DNA of 45,129 nucleotides from the NCBI GenBank assembly GCA_030041005.1, contig JASHOR010000138.1, positions 1-45,129 on the forward strand. Direction: 5' to 3'. Positions within the stretch are counted from its first letter, which is position 1, and each line of letters opens with the position of its first letter. A program made the position numbers and the translations under genes. The stretch comes from Xanthobacteraceae bacterium. GTDB taxonomy: Bacteria > Pseudomonadota > Alphaproteobacteria > Rhizobiales > Xanthobacteraceae. Below, piece after piece: positions 16,479 to 24,871 of the stretch. The notes under the pieces are model-generated. The model was not told the origin of the DNA and made no database searches. It saw nothing but the letters and a program-made list of their open reading frames with translations.

Positions 16479-17216
16479 TCACACCCCGAGATACTGCTTG
16501 ATGAGTGGATCGTTGACGTCGATGGCGGACGCGGCGCAATGATGGCGCACGCATCCCTTTTCCAGGATGTACACGCGTTGGCTCGCTTCCAGCGTCAACG
16601 GGACGTTCTGTTCCACCAGGAGAATGGAAACGCGCTCGCCGTGCAGAACGTCGATGATGTTGCGGATCTGCGCGACCATGCGCGGCATCAGGCCTTCGGT
16701 CGGCTCGTCGAGCAGAATAATGCGCGGCTCCAGCATCATGGCGCGGGCGATCGCGAGCATTTGCTGCTCGCCGCCCGAGAGCGTGCCGCCGGCTTGGCCG
16801 CGGCGCTCCGCCAGCACCGGAAAATAGGTGAACACCTTGTCGAGCAAGGTTTTGCGCCTTTCCTCGGTGACGCCATGGCGGTCGAGGCCGGTGCGCAGGT
16901 TCTCGGTGACGGTCAACAGCCGGAAGATGCGGCGGTCTTCTGGCACGTAGCCGATGCCCAACCGCGCCAGCTTGTGCGGCGGCGTGCCGGTGATCCGCTT
17001 GCCGGCGAACAGCACCGCCCCACGGCTCGGCTGCACCAGGCCCATGATGGTCTTCAGCGTCGTCGACTTGCCGACTCCGTTGCGGCCGAGCAGGCCGACG
17101 ACCTCGCCGGTGCCCACGGTGAGCGAAACGCCATGCAGAATATGGCTCTTGCCGTAGTAGGTGTGAACGTCCTCGACGCACACCAGCGGCTCGGCGGCCT
17201 CGGTTGCGGCGCTCAT
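16479..17216 (-). CDS. livF: Branched-chain-type ABC ATPase LivF
   Basis: A 245-residue ATPase. Walker A is GRNGVGKST, the family motif VPEDRRIFRLLTVTENL contains the LivF-type PE/RRxF segment, the signature is LSGGEQQM and Walker B is IILLDEPTEGLMP. The ATG at 17216 overlaps the livG stop by 4 bp. Longer upstream frames are low-complexity and run inside livG. It drives the LivHM channel together with LivG. Confidence 0.94.
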   Translation of the reverse strand: MSAATEAAEPLVCVEDVHTYYGKSHILHGVSLTVGTGEVVGLLGRNGVGKSTTLKTIMGLVQPSRGAVLFAGKRITGTPPHKLARLGIGYVPEDRRIFRLLTVTENLRTGLDRHGVTEERRKTLLDKVFTYFPVLAERRGQAGGTLSGGEQQMLAIARAMMLEPRIILLDEPTEGLMPRMVAQIRNIIDVLHGERVSILLVEQNVPLTLEASQRVYILEKGCVRHHCAASAIDVNDPLIKQYLGV

Positions 17217-18010
17217 GTCTTGAGATAGACCTCCAGCACCTTGGGATTCTGCTGAATCTCCTGCGGGCTTCCCTCGGCGAGTACCTGGCCGTAATGCAGC
17301 ACCGTGATCCGGTCGCAAAGCTCCATCACCACTTCCATGTCATGCTCGACGATCAGGATGGTCAGGTCCTTGGCGATCCGGCGAATCAGCTCCTTTGTCT
17401 CGTTGGTTTCCGCCGCGCTCATGCCGGCGGTCGGTTCGTCGAGACAGAGCAGTTGCGGCTCGGTTGCGAGCGCAATGCCGATTTCAAGGTTGCGTTGCTG
17501 GCCGTGCGACAGATTGGCCGCCAATTCGTCGGCCTTGTCGAGCAGCCCAACGGATTGCAGGGCGGCTTCGGCCTTTTGGTTGAGATCGGCGAACGCGCTG
17601 TGGTGCGAGACCATGTTCCAGGCGTGCCGTCGCGACTGCGCGGCGATGCGTACGTTTTCCAGCGTGGTGGCGTTGGGCAGGATGTTCGTAATCTGATATG
17701 AGCGCGCGATCCCCTTCTGCGAGATCAGGTTCGGGCGCAGCCCGGTAATGTCCTCGCCGTTGAAAATGATACGGCCTCCGGTAGGGCGCAGTACGCCGGT
17801 CAGACAATTGAAGAATGTGCTCTTGCCCGCGCCATTGGGGCCGATGACCGCCCGCACCTCCTCTCGATCAAGCTCGAAATTGACCCCGGAGAGCGCGTTC
17901 AGGCCGCCGAAGCGGACGGCGAGAGATTCGGTCTTCAGCAGAGGCGATGGCGCCGCTCCCCGGTCGCCGACCGGGGAGCTTGTTGCGCCGGGCGAAGCTT
18001 CCGCGCGCAC
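17213..18010 (-). CDS. livG: Branched-chain-type ABC ATPase LivG
   Basis: A 265-residue ATPase. Walker A is GPNGAGKST, the signature reads LSHGQQRNLEIGIALA and Walker B is LLCLDEPTAGM, all typical of LivG, as is the IARSYQITNILPNATTLENV segment. It starts with GTG immediately after the TAA stop of the substrate-binding protein gene (no intergenic base). The first 25 residues before LLKTESLAVRFGG are poorly conserved-looking, so a later start is possible. Confidence 0.93.
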   Translation of the reverse strand: MRAEASPGATSSPVGDRGAAPSPLLKTESLAVRFGGLNALSGVNFELDREEVRAVIGPNGAGKSTFFNCLTGVLRPTGGRIIFNGEDITGLRPNLISQKGIARSYQITNILPNATTLENVRIAAQSRRHAWNMVSHHSAFADLNQKAEAALQSVGLLDKADELAANLSHGQQRNLEIGIALATEPQLLCLDEPTAGMSAAETNETKELIRRIAKDLTILIVEHDMEVVMELCDRITVLHYGQVLAEGSPQEIQQNPKVLEVYLKT

Positions 18011-19306
18011 TTACGCACTGAACGTGCAGGCCGGCGGCACCAAGGTCTTGTCCTTGGCCACCACTTGGAGAAGCTGATAATCGTCGTTGACGATCTTGAA
18101 CAGGAATTCGCGCAGGAACGCCTGGTGGTCGGCCTTGCGCAGGGTCTTGTTGCCCTGCGGAAAGTCGTAGCCTTCCTTCATTTCCATGCCTTCGAGCGCC
18201 TCGATGAGTTTGGGCGTGTCGGCGTGGCCCTCGAACTTCGAGGCTTCCATCGCCTGCTTCAAGGCATTCATCGCCTCGTAGTTCGACTGCACGTAGCGGT
18301 CGGGCAGCGGCCCGGACGGATCGACCTTGAGCAGCCGCTTCTTCGCTTCATCGAAGAAGGCGTGCAGATAGGGCGTGTTGAGCGGGCCCTGAAATACCGG
18401 GATGTAACGGTTGATGCCGATGAAGCCGTTAATCTTCTTGCCCAGCGCGGGCATGTTGCTCGACTCGCAAACCGCTCCATCGCCGGCCGATATGTACTTT
18501 TTGGTCAGCCCGAGATCGTACGCCTGGTTGCCGTAGGTCACGCCATCCTTGCCGAACAAGATGGCAAATATCCCGTCGATGTTGCCGGAGATTTTCGACA
18601 GGAAGGGCGTCATGTCGGCGGTGCCGAGCGGAATGCCGGTGGTGCCGACCACGTTGGCGCCGTTCTTCTTGATCCCGTCGGCATAGGAGTCGCGCGTCGA
18701 CTGACCCCAGGCGTAATCGGCATAGACGATGTGCCAGTTTTTGGCCAATTTGGCGAGCATCGGTCCGAAAGCCTTCGCTTGCGCAGGCGCGTAGTCGTGC
18801 ACGCGGAAGCTCTCGCGGTTGCAGTGGGTGGTGGTGAGCGTGGTGTCCAGGCACACGCTGATCATGTTGACGACCTTGGCGTGCTCAAAAACCGGCATGC
18901 AGGCGAGACAGATGTTGGACAGAAAGCCGCCGACATGGGCGTCGATCCCGTCCTCCTGCACCATTTTCTCGACCTTCTGCCGGGCGACGGCGGGCGAACT
19001 CTGATCGTCAACAACATCAAGCTCGACCGGGCGGCCGTTGATGCCGCCGTTCTTGTTGATGCGGTCGGCGGCCATCTGCAGACCGACCAGCGCGGTCTTG
19101 CCGCCGATGGCGCCGACGCCGGAAAGCGGCTGCTCCGAGCCGATCTTGTAGGATTTGGCGGCGCCGAACGCCGCACGCCACGGCTCGGGAACCAGCATCA
19201 TGGCGCCGATCGCGCCGCCGCCCCAGCCGACCACGCGGCGGCGGCTAACCTTGCCGCGATACCAAAAACCCTCCGCCCACTTCTCTTCTCTCCACTTCTC
19301 GGTCAT
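18011..19306 (-). CDS. LivK-type periplasmic binding protein, ligand unknown
   Basis: A 431-residue type I periplasmic binding protein (Peripla_BP_6). A twin-arginine-like signal (SRRRVVGWGGGAIGAMML) is followed by YKIGSEQPLSGVGAIGGKTALVGLQMAADRINKNGG, the family's opening. The ATG at 19306 has AGGAG about nine bases upstream. A start at 19324 would sit on top of that site. The binding-lobe region includes HVGGFLSNICLACMPVFEH with several cysteines, and the long C-terminal helix region (HADTPKLIEALEGMEMKEGYDFPQG) is typical of aromatic or amide-type Liv homologues. It is the first gene of livKGFHM; the substrate cannot be read from sequence. Confidence 0.92.
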   Translation of the reverse strand: MTEKWREEKWAEGFWYRGKVSRRRVVGWGGGAIGAMMLVPEPWRAAFGAAKSYKIGSEQPLSGVGAIGGKTALVGLQMAADRINKNGGINGRPVELDVVDDQSSPAVARQKVEKMVQEDGIDAHVGGFLSNICLACMPVFEHAKVVNMISVCLDTTLTTTHCNRESFRVHDYAPAQAKAFGPMLAKLAKNWHIVYADYAWGQSTRDSYADGIKKNGANVVGTTGIPLGTADMTPFLSKISGNIDGIFAILFGKDGVTYGNQAYDLGLTKKYISAGDGAVCESSNMPALGKKINGFIGINRYIPVFQGPLNTPYLHAFFDEAKKRLLKVDPSGPLPDRYVQSNYEAMNALKQAMEASKFEGHADTPKLIEALEGMEMKEGYDFPQGNKTLRKADHQAFLREFLFKIVNDDYQLLQVVAKDKTLVPPACTFSA

Positions 19307-19576
19307 TGGGAGTCTCCTCTGCATATCACAAGCTGCGAAAGCTCAGCGCCGCACGGGCGGCCGTCGGCTGTCGTGGCCCTTGGCGGGCTCTTGGGGATAA
19401 CGGATACGCTTTAGCAAACGCGATCTTGCGACCAGTTTCAACCAAATTCGCATCGGCCTGGTGGTGACGATGCGGCGCGGCTGCGCGTAACTTCGTCGCG
19501 GCTTTGGTGTTCTTTCGGCGGTGATTGATGATAAAATGGGCAACGGGATTATGACCGCATCAGACGGGAGTGCTCC

Positions 19577-20404
19577 ATGGCGACTGCTGCAATCCGTAGA
19601 GAGCAGTCAACGGCTCAGCCGGGCGCGCCGCGCACCGGCCGTGCGGCGCGCCTGAGCATCAGGTGCGGCGAGCATGCGGGGCCGACTTCAGGCCTGGCGC
19701 CCGGATTCGTGCAGGCCAATCTCGCCATCCTGCCGCACCGGCTCGCCGAGGATTTCCTGCGCTTCTGCCAGCTCAATCCGAAGCCGTGCCCGCTGATCGG
19801 CGTTTCGGCGCCGGGCGATTGGCGGCTGCCGGCGTTGGGCGAAGACCTCGATATCCGTACCGACCTGCCGCGCTATCGCGTGTGGCGCGACGGCGCGATC
19901 GTCGAAGAACCGACGGACCTCATGCGCTGGTGGCGCGACGACCTCGTTGTTTTTGCCATCGGCTGCTCGTTTTCCTTCGAGCAGGCTTTGATCGACGACG
20001 GCATCGAGCTGCGCCACTTTACCTGCGATTGCACCGTGCCGATGTACCGTACGTCGATCGAGACCGTGCCGGCCGGTCCGTTTCACGGGCCGCTCGTCGT
20101 TTCCATGCGGCCGATGACGCCGGCGAACGCCATCCGTGCCGTTCAGATCACTACGCGATTTCCCTCGGTGCACGGCGCGCCGGTGCACCTGGCCAAGCCG
20201 GAAGCGATCGGGATCGCCGATATCGCCAAGCCGGATTGGGGCGACGCCGTGCCGATCGGCCATGACGAAATTCCGGTATTCTGGGCCTGCGGCGTCACCC
20301 CGCAATCGGTGATCATGGCGGTCAGACCCGACTTCTGCATCACGCATTATCCGGGCGCCATGCTGGTGACCGACCGCCGCAACAGCGAATTCGCCATCAT
20401 GTGA
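19577..20404 (+). CDS. DUF1445 (UPF0317) putative hydro-lyase
   Basis: A 275-residue member of DUF1445, the family that includes the N-terminal domain of mammalian D-glutamate cyclase. Family signatures visible are [11 protein letters not shown] at the start, [54 protein letters not shown] and [13 protein letters not shown] ending with [14 protein letters not shown]. Bacterial members are annotated as putative hydro-lyases, and biochemical data for them are few. The ATG at 19577 follows GGGAG at a seven-base gap. An upstream GATAAAAT box (about 19530) could be a -10 element. It is divergent from the Liv operon and stands alone. Confidence 0.92.
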   Translation: MATAAIRREQSTAQPGAPRTGRAARLSIRCGEHAGPTSGLAPGFVQANLAILPHRLAEDFLRFCQLNPKPCPLIGVSAPGDWRLPALGEDLDIRTDLPRYRVWRDGAIVEEPTDLMRWWRDDLVVFAIGCSFSFEQALIDDGIELRHFTCDCTVPMYRTSIETVPAGPFHGPLVVSMRPMTPANAIRAVQITTRFPSVHGAPVHLAKPEAIGIADIAKPDWGDAVPIGHDEIPVFWACGVTPQSVIMAVRPDFCITHYPGAMLVTDRRNSEFAIM

Positions 20405-20474
20405 GGGGCGAATTGCGAGTAGCGAGCAGGGATCGCCCGGTTGCACCCCCATTCCCCATTCGCTATTCGCCCGT
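20404..20474. repeat. Imperfect hairpin downstream of the DUF1445 gene
   Basis: A GGGGCGAATTGCGAGTAGCG arm just after the stop codon pairs imperfectly with TCGCTATTCGCCC at about 20460-20473. It may be a transcription terminator without a T-tract or a REP-like palindrome. It borders the decayed segment that follows. Confidence 0.4.
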
Positions 20475-20505
20475 CGCGCTGCTTTGCCTCCAAGAGACTT
20501 CTGCG

Positions 20506-20539
20506 GCTCATCGACTTCCAACAATATCATACGCCGCCG
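20506..20539 (+). pseudogene. Fragment of an amidohydrolase gene start
   Basis: Thirty-four bases here match the start of the intact amidohydrolase gene (24874-24907) with 31 identities, and they read LIDFQQYHTPP against LIDFQQHYTPP there. The ATG is replaced by CGG and the similarity stops abruptly at the folD remnant on the other strand. This looks like a scar left by a rearrangement. Confidence 0.65.
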
Positions 20540-20552
20540 CGTCAACGCGGGC

Positions 20553-20914
20553 GGTCGCGGGTTTTCGAATGCGCAACCGTGACCGTGGCGTCCTCCGCCA
20601 TGAGCAATTGGACAAGCGGCTTGCCGACGATTGCCGAGCGCCCGATCACGAGTGCATCGAGGCCTGTAAATGACGGCCGCACGCTTTTTGCCAATTTGAC
20701 ATAAGCCGATGGGGTGCTTCGCCGGCCGGATCATGGCCGACCACGACGACTGCAAGACCTGGAACTATGCCCTCGCGCATCGCAAGAATGTGCGCCGCGT
20801 CGCGCATACGATCATGTGGCGGCGAGAGCCCCTGCCGTCGATCAATGCCGCGCCCGCAAGCGAAGTTCTGCGAGGCGTCCATGCCGCGGCGTCCGTCAAC
20901 GCCGCCGCATCCAT
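20553..20914 (-). pseudogene. folD: Decayed folD (methylene-THF dehydrogenase/cyclohydrolase)
   Basis: Pieces of FolD are recognisable on the minus strand in several frames. An ATG at 20914 leads to ALIDGRG. A second frame gives GIVPGLAVVVVGHDPA, a third gives AYVKLAKSV, and then, with about 80 residues missing, comes GLDALVIGRSAIVGKPLVQL and LLMAEDATVTVAHSKTRD, the NADP-binding core. At least two frameshifts and one internal deletion make it non-functional, with the C-terminus also lost. The ATG lies 4 bp beyond the stop of the hydroxypyruvate-reductase-like gene on the same strand, so it was once the third gene of that operon. Confidence 0.8.
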
Positions 20915-20918
20915 GATC

Positions 20919-21929
20919 TCATGCCGATTTTTGAAAATTCGTCGCGTCGGTCGGCGCGTCTGCGGTCTGCGGAGCGCCGACCACGTTGCTCGGTCGGCCC
21001 TGATGGAAATTCTCGATATGGCGAAGGACCTGGTCCCAGACCGTTTGAACGGCTTCAATGCTGGCCCAAGCGACGTGGGGCGTTACGATAACGTTCGGAC
21101 GATCAAGGATTGAGAGCAGCGGATTGTCCGGCTTCGGCGGCTCGCTTGTCAGGCAATCGAACCCGATCCCGGAGATCAGGCCGAGATCGAGCGCGGTCAC
21201 CAGGTCCGCCTCGTTGACCAGGCCGCCGCGGCCGCAATTGATGATCAGAGGGCGCTTCTTCATTTGCCGGAACTCGGCCATCGCCAGCATGTTGCGGGTG
21301 CCGGGCAGCAGCGGAGAGTGCAGGGTTATGACATCGGCTGTCGCCAGAACTTCATCGAACGGCGTGTACAACGGACCGAGGCCGGAAACGCCCTTGTGTG
21401 CGGCGAACAGCGGTCGCATGCCGAACGCCTCGCCTAATCGTCCCACCCGTTGCCCGATTACGCCCTCGCCGAAAATGCCGAGCACCGAACCAGCCAGATC
21501 GCTGATCGGATGCGCGAAGAAGCAGAACTGGTTCGCCTCCTGCCATTTGCCCGCCATCACATCCTGCCGGTACCCGGACAACGAGCGCTTCAGCGCAAGG
21601 ATCAAAGCAAAAGTGTGTTCGGGCACCGTATTGACGGCATAGCCGCGCACGTTCGAAACGACGATCCCTCTTTCGTTGCAGGCATCGATGTCGAACGCGT
21701 CATATCCCGTTGCTGGTATAACGATCATCTTGAGCTGCGGCAGCTTCTCGATGGTGCCGCGCCGGATCGGAACCTTGTTGGAAATTGCGATGTCGCAATT
21801 CTTCAGGCGCTCGACAACCTGCTCGGGCGTAGTGCGATCGTACTCGACCCACTCATGCGGGAAAGACGGGTGCGCCAGTTGCTTGAGCGGTGCCATCGTG
21901 CCGCGGTCGAGGAAGACGATACGGGTCAT
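20919..21929 (-). CDS. D-2-hydroxyacid dehydrogenase, hydroxypyruvate/glycerate type
   Basis: A 336-residue NAD(P)-dependent dehydrogenase. The nucleotide-binding loop FGEGVIG is at 153-159 and the catalytic triad is R234 (INCGRGGLVNEADL), E263 (TSEPP) and H285 (VTPHVAW). The length and SEPP/PHVAW motifs fit glycerate dehydrogenase/hydroxypyruvate reductase (HprA), which turns hydroxypyruvate into glycerate. It follows the serine-glyoxylate aminotransferase gene by 66 bp on the same strand; that enzyme makes hydroxypyruvate, which supports the assignment. The ATG at 21929 begins right at the first strand MTRIVFLDRG. A folD remnant follows at once. Glyoxylate reductase activity is also possible. 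Confidence 0.9.
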   Translation of the reverse strand: MTRIVFLDRGTMAPLKQLAHPSFPHEWVEYDRTTPEQVVERLKNCDIAISNKVPIRRGTIEKLPQLKMIVIPATGYDAFDIDACNERGIVVSNVRGYAVNTVPEHTFALILALKRSLSGYRQDVMAGKWQEANQFCFFAHPISDLAGSVLGIFGEGVIGQRVGRLGEAFGMRPLFAAHKGVSGLGPLYTPFDEVLATADVITLHSPLLPGTRNMLAMAEFRQMKKRPLIINCGRGGLVNEADLVTALDLGLISGIGFDCLTSEPPKPDNPLLSILDRPNVIVTPHVAWASIEAVQTVWDQVLRHIENFHQGRPSNVVGAPQTADAPTDATNFQKSA

Positions 21930-21995
21930 TTTCGGCTGGCCATTTCCGATCTCCGAGCGTGACCTCGGTGAAGACGTGCATTGCCGCCGCACGCG

Positions 21996-23189
21996 TCAGG
22001 CGGCTTTGGTGACGGCCGGACGTTTCGCGGTCTTGCTGTAGTGTTCGATCGCCGCACCGACGCCGGAGCCCGGCTCAATGGCTATTCCGCAGTCGAGCAT
22101 TGCCATCTCGGCTCCGCCGACTGCGGCCAGTACCATCAATTCGTTTAGATATCCGAGGTGGCCGATGCGGAAAACCTTGCCGGCGACCTTCGCAAGCCCG
22201 CCACCGAGAGAAAGGTTGTAGGTGCGGTATGCGGTTTTTATGACTGCGTTGGCATCGAAGCCGTCGGGCACGACGACCGCGCTGACCGTGTCCGAATTCC
22301 ATTTCGGATGCCTGGCGCAGAGCCGAAGCCCCCACGCATCGACGGCTTTGCGGACGCCGGTGGCCAAGCGATGATGGCGCGCACAGACCTCATCGAGGCC
22401 TTCGGCCAGCAGCATGTCGATCGACGCGCGCAGCCCGCGTAGCATCGTGGCTGCCGGCGTGTAGGGAAAATATCCGTCTTTGTTGGCCCGGATCATGTCC
22501 TCGAAGTCGAAGAAGCACCGGGGCAGCTTCGCGGTTTTGCGCGCGGCCAGGGCCTTTTCACTGACGCCGACGATCGCCAAGCCGGCCGGCAGCATAAATC
22601 CTTTCTGCGAACCGCAGACGGCAAGATCGACAGCCCACGCTTCCATCCTGAAATCGAGAGCACCGATCGAGCTGACGCCGTCGACCATCAAAAGAGCGGG
22701 ATGCCCGACGGCATCGAGAATCCTGCGCACGCCGGCAATGTCGCTGGTCACACCGGTTGCGGTCTCGTTGTGGCAGGCCAGGACGGCCTTGATCCGATGC
22801 GTCTTGTCGGCGCGAAGCTTTTGCTCGTACACATCGAGCGGCACACCCTCGCCCCACGGGACCTCGACAGCGTCAACCTCGAGCCCAAAGCGCCGGCACA
22901 GGTCGACCCAGAGAGACGAAAACTGACCGAAAACCGATGTCAGCACATGGTCGCCGGGCGACAGTGAGTTTGCGATCGCCGCCTCCCAACCGCCCGTGCC
23001 CGTTGACGGAAACACGAAGATTTGGCCCGTCGTGGTCCGGAAGATGCGCTTGAGATCGGCCAGCAGCGGTAAGGTGAATTCGGGAAAGTCCGGAGCGCGA
23101 TGATCCTCCAGAGCGACGTCCATTGCTTGCCGGATTGCGAATGGCATGTTTGTCGGCCCCGGCACAGCGAGTCCATTAAATCCTGACAT
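21996..23189 (-). CDS. sgaA: Serine-glyoxylate aminotransferase-like (class V, PLP)
   Basis: A 397-residue fold-type I aminotransferase of class V. It opens with NGLAVPGPTNMPFAIRQAM and has the DHRAPDF and FPSTGTGGWEAAI segments of serine-glyoxylate/alanine-glyoxylate transaminases. D170 (MVDGVSSIGALDF) would contact the PLP ring nitrogen and K196 (CGSQKGFMLPAGL) would form the Schiff base. The reaction converts serine and glyoxylate to hydroxypyruvate and glycine. The ATG is preceded by CGGAGG. It heads the operon with the hydroxypyruvate-reductase-like gene and the folD remnant, an order like that of the serine cycle loci of methylotrophs. It is divergent from an ScfR-type regulator. Confidence 0.93.
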   Translation of the reverse strand: MSGFNGLAVPGPTNMPFAIRQAMDVALEDHRAPDFPEFTLPLLADLKRIFRTTTGQIFVFPSTGTGGWEAAIANSLSPGDHVLTSVFGQFSSLWVDLCRRFGLEVDAVEVPWGEGVPLDVYEQKLRADKTHRIKAVLACHNETATGVTSDIAGVRRILDAVGHPALLMVDGVSSIGALDFRMEAWAVDLAVCGSQKGFMLPAGLAIVGVSEKALAARKTAKLPRCFFDFEDMIRANKDGYFPYTPAATMLRGLRASIDMLLAEGLDEVCARHHRLATGVRKAVDAWGLRLCARHPKWNSDTVSAVVVPDGFDANAVIKTAYRTYNLSLGGGLAKVAGKVFRIGHLGYLNELMVLAAVGGAEMAMLDCGIAIEPGSGVGAAIEHYSKTAKRPAVTKAA

Positions 23190-23279
23190 TTAAAACCTCC
23201 GAGAAAGCTTCCGGCGATCGGAACCAGGACGGAGGTAACACCCGCGTGAACGGACCGCACTGTTATTTTCGTTTTTGTG

Positions 23280-23308
23280 TTGCATGTTTGCAAACAAACT
23301 TTCATAAT
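23280..23308 (+). promoter_or_regulatory. Promoter with TTTGCAAA operator for the ScfR-type regulator gene
   Basis: TTGCAT (23280-23285) and CATAAT (23303-23308) are separated by 17 bp, a good sigma-70 layout pointing at the regulator gene. The spacer holds the perfect palindrome GTTTGCAAAC (23286-23295). RamB of Corynebacterium, a relative of this regulator, is reported to bind sites with a TTTGCAAA core. The palindrome therefore looks like the regulator's own operator, placed to act on both divergent genes. Confidence 0.7.
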
Positions 23309-23340
23309 CTGTTGTATTGTAAATAAAGGGACTTCGGGCG

Positions 23341-24747
23341 ATGGCGAAGACATTTGTCGGTCCGCAGCTCCGTCAATTGCGGCGCGAGCGAAAGCAGACA
23401 CAGGCCGAGATGGCAAAAACGCTGGGCATCAGCGCCGGTTATGTGAATCTGTTGGAAAACAACCAGCGCAGCTTGTCGGTGCGGCTCCTAATGTCGCTCG
23501 CCGACTCCTACGGCGTGGACTGGCGAGACATCGTTCGAGACGAAACGTCAAGTCTGCTGTCGGAGTTGCGCAACGTCATCCGAGATCCGATGTTTTCTGG
23601 CGGTGTGCCAGACCTGCCGGAGCTACGCGCCGCCGTCGACCATGCACCTCGACTGGTCGAGCACTTTCTTCATCTTTACAGAATCCACCGGACGACCATC
23701 GAGCGCATCATGCGCCAGAGCACCGGCGGTACGCCTGAAAGACTATTGGCGACCTCGGCCGAGGCTGTGATCCACGATTTCTTTCGCGATCGATCCAATT
23801 ATTTCCACGTACTCGAAGTTGCTGCCGAGAAATTACGGACGGCTGCGTCTTGCGATACCGACGACATCTACGCCGTGCTCAAGACACGACTGATCAACGA
23901 GCATGGCATCCGCGTCAGGAGACGCAGCGCGGAAGACATGACCCAGGCGCTCCGCGTCTACGATCGAGAAAGCCGTGTGGTTCACCTTTCGGAGGCGCTA
24001 GATCATTGCAATCAGGTCTTCCAGCTCGCTCACGTTCTGTGCTTGGTCGAACTGCAGAGCCCGTTGGACGAGTTGACCGAGGGCAGCAAAATCACCAAGC
24101 AGACGAGCATCGCACGGTGTCGCGTAGAGCTTGCCAATTATTTCGCCGCCGCATTCCTCATGCCGTACGAATCGTTCTTGCAGACCGCCGAGGAGACGGC
24201 GTACGACATCGATCGCATCTCCGCGCGCTTTGCAGTGTCGTTCGAGCAGGCCTGCCACCGCCTGACCACGCTGCAGCGGCCGGGCGCTCAGGGCGTTCCA
24301 TTCTTCTTTCTCCGCGTTGATAAAGCCGGCAACGTGACCAAGAGATTTAACTCGACCTCGTTCCATCTTGCCGAATATGGCGGCGCATGCCCGGTCTGGA
24401 ACATCCACATGGCGTTCCGCACCCCGGGCGTCATTCTTCCGCAATTTGTCGAATTGCCTGATGGCGGCCGCTTCTTCACAATCAGCCGGACGGTAGATCG
24501 TCCGGCAATCAATTCTGAAACCCAGGATCATCGCCTTTCGGTTGCGCTCGGCTGCGAGCTGAAATTTGCAAAAAAACTTGGCTATGCGGCGTCTTACAAT
24601 CTCGACGACCAGCGCATGTTCAGCCGCATTGGTATCAACTGCCATCTTTGTCCGAGACAGGCCTGCTCACAGCGCGCCCATCAACCCGTATTCATGGAAC
24701 TGCCGCTCGACACAAACCGGCGCGGCAGTACGAGGTATGAAAGCTAG
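23341..24747 (+). CDS. XRE-type short-chain fatty acyl regulator (ScfR/RamB family)
   Basis: A 468-residue regulator. Residues 8-62 are an XRE helix-turn-helix (LRQLRRERKQTQAEMAKTLG, then SAGYVNLLENNQRSLS). The middle region aligns in position with an IrrE/ImmA-like domain (FQLAHVLCLVEL to AAAFLMPYESFL) but has no HExxH, so it is not expected to be a protease. The C-terminal DUF2083 part ends with a conserved cysteine cluster C434, C437, C442 (NCHLCPRQACSQRA). Members such as RamB control acetate, propionate or glyoxylate-linked genes in response to acyl-CoA state. AAGGGA lies nine bases before the ATG. The divergent neighbours encode glyoxylate-consuming enzymes, its likely targets. The codon use and GC look slightly less extreme than in flanking genes. 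Confidence 0.9.
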   Translation: MAKTFVGPQLRQLRRERKQTQAEMAKTLGISAGYVNLLENNQRSLSVRLLMSLADSYGVDWRDIVRDETSSLLSELRNVIRDPMFSGGVPDLPELRAAVDHAPRLVEHFLHLYRIHRTTIERIMRQSTGGTPERLLATSAEAVIHDFFRDRSNYFHVLEVAAEKLRTAASCDTDDIYAVLKTRLINEHGIRVRRRSAEDMTQALRVYDRESRVVHLSEALDHCNQVFQLAHVLCLVELQSPLDELTEGSKITKQTSIARCRVELANYFAAAFLMPYESFLQTAEETAYDIDRISARFAVSFEQACHRLTTLQRPGAQGVPFFFLRVDKAGNVTKRFNSTSFHLAEYGGACPVWNIHMAFRTPGVILPQFVELPDGGRFFTISRTVDRPAINSETQDHRLSVALGCELKFAKKLGYAASYNLDDQRMFSRIGINCHLCPRQACSQRAHQPVFMELPLDTNRRGSTRYES

Positions 24748-24871
24748 CGCTTTTCCCCGGATGAAGGGCAGAAATCTGCAAGAGACCGCTACATTGCTGC
24801 TCCTGAAATGATAGTAGTTATCGCTTCCGGCTCTCGCCGCTGCCGCGCTCGGCCGGAATGACGAGGCCCCG

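Noticed and set aside
14566-17228. Long plus-strand open frames opposite the liv genes, and similar ones at 18065-19414 and 9074-10294 (minus)
   Set aside because: They are shadows of well-supported genes on the other strand, with compositions rich in Arg, Asp, Gln and His and no recognisable family.
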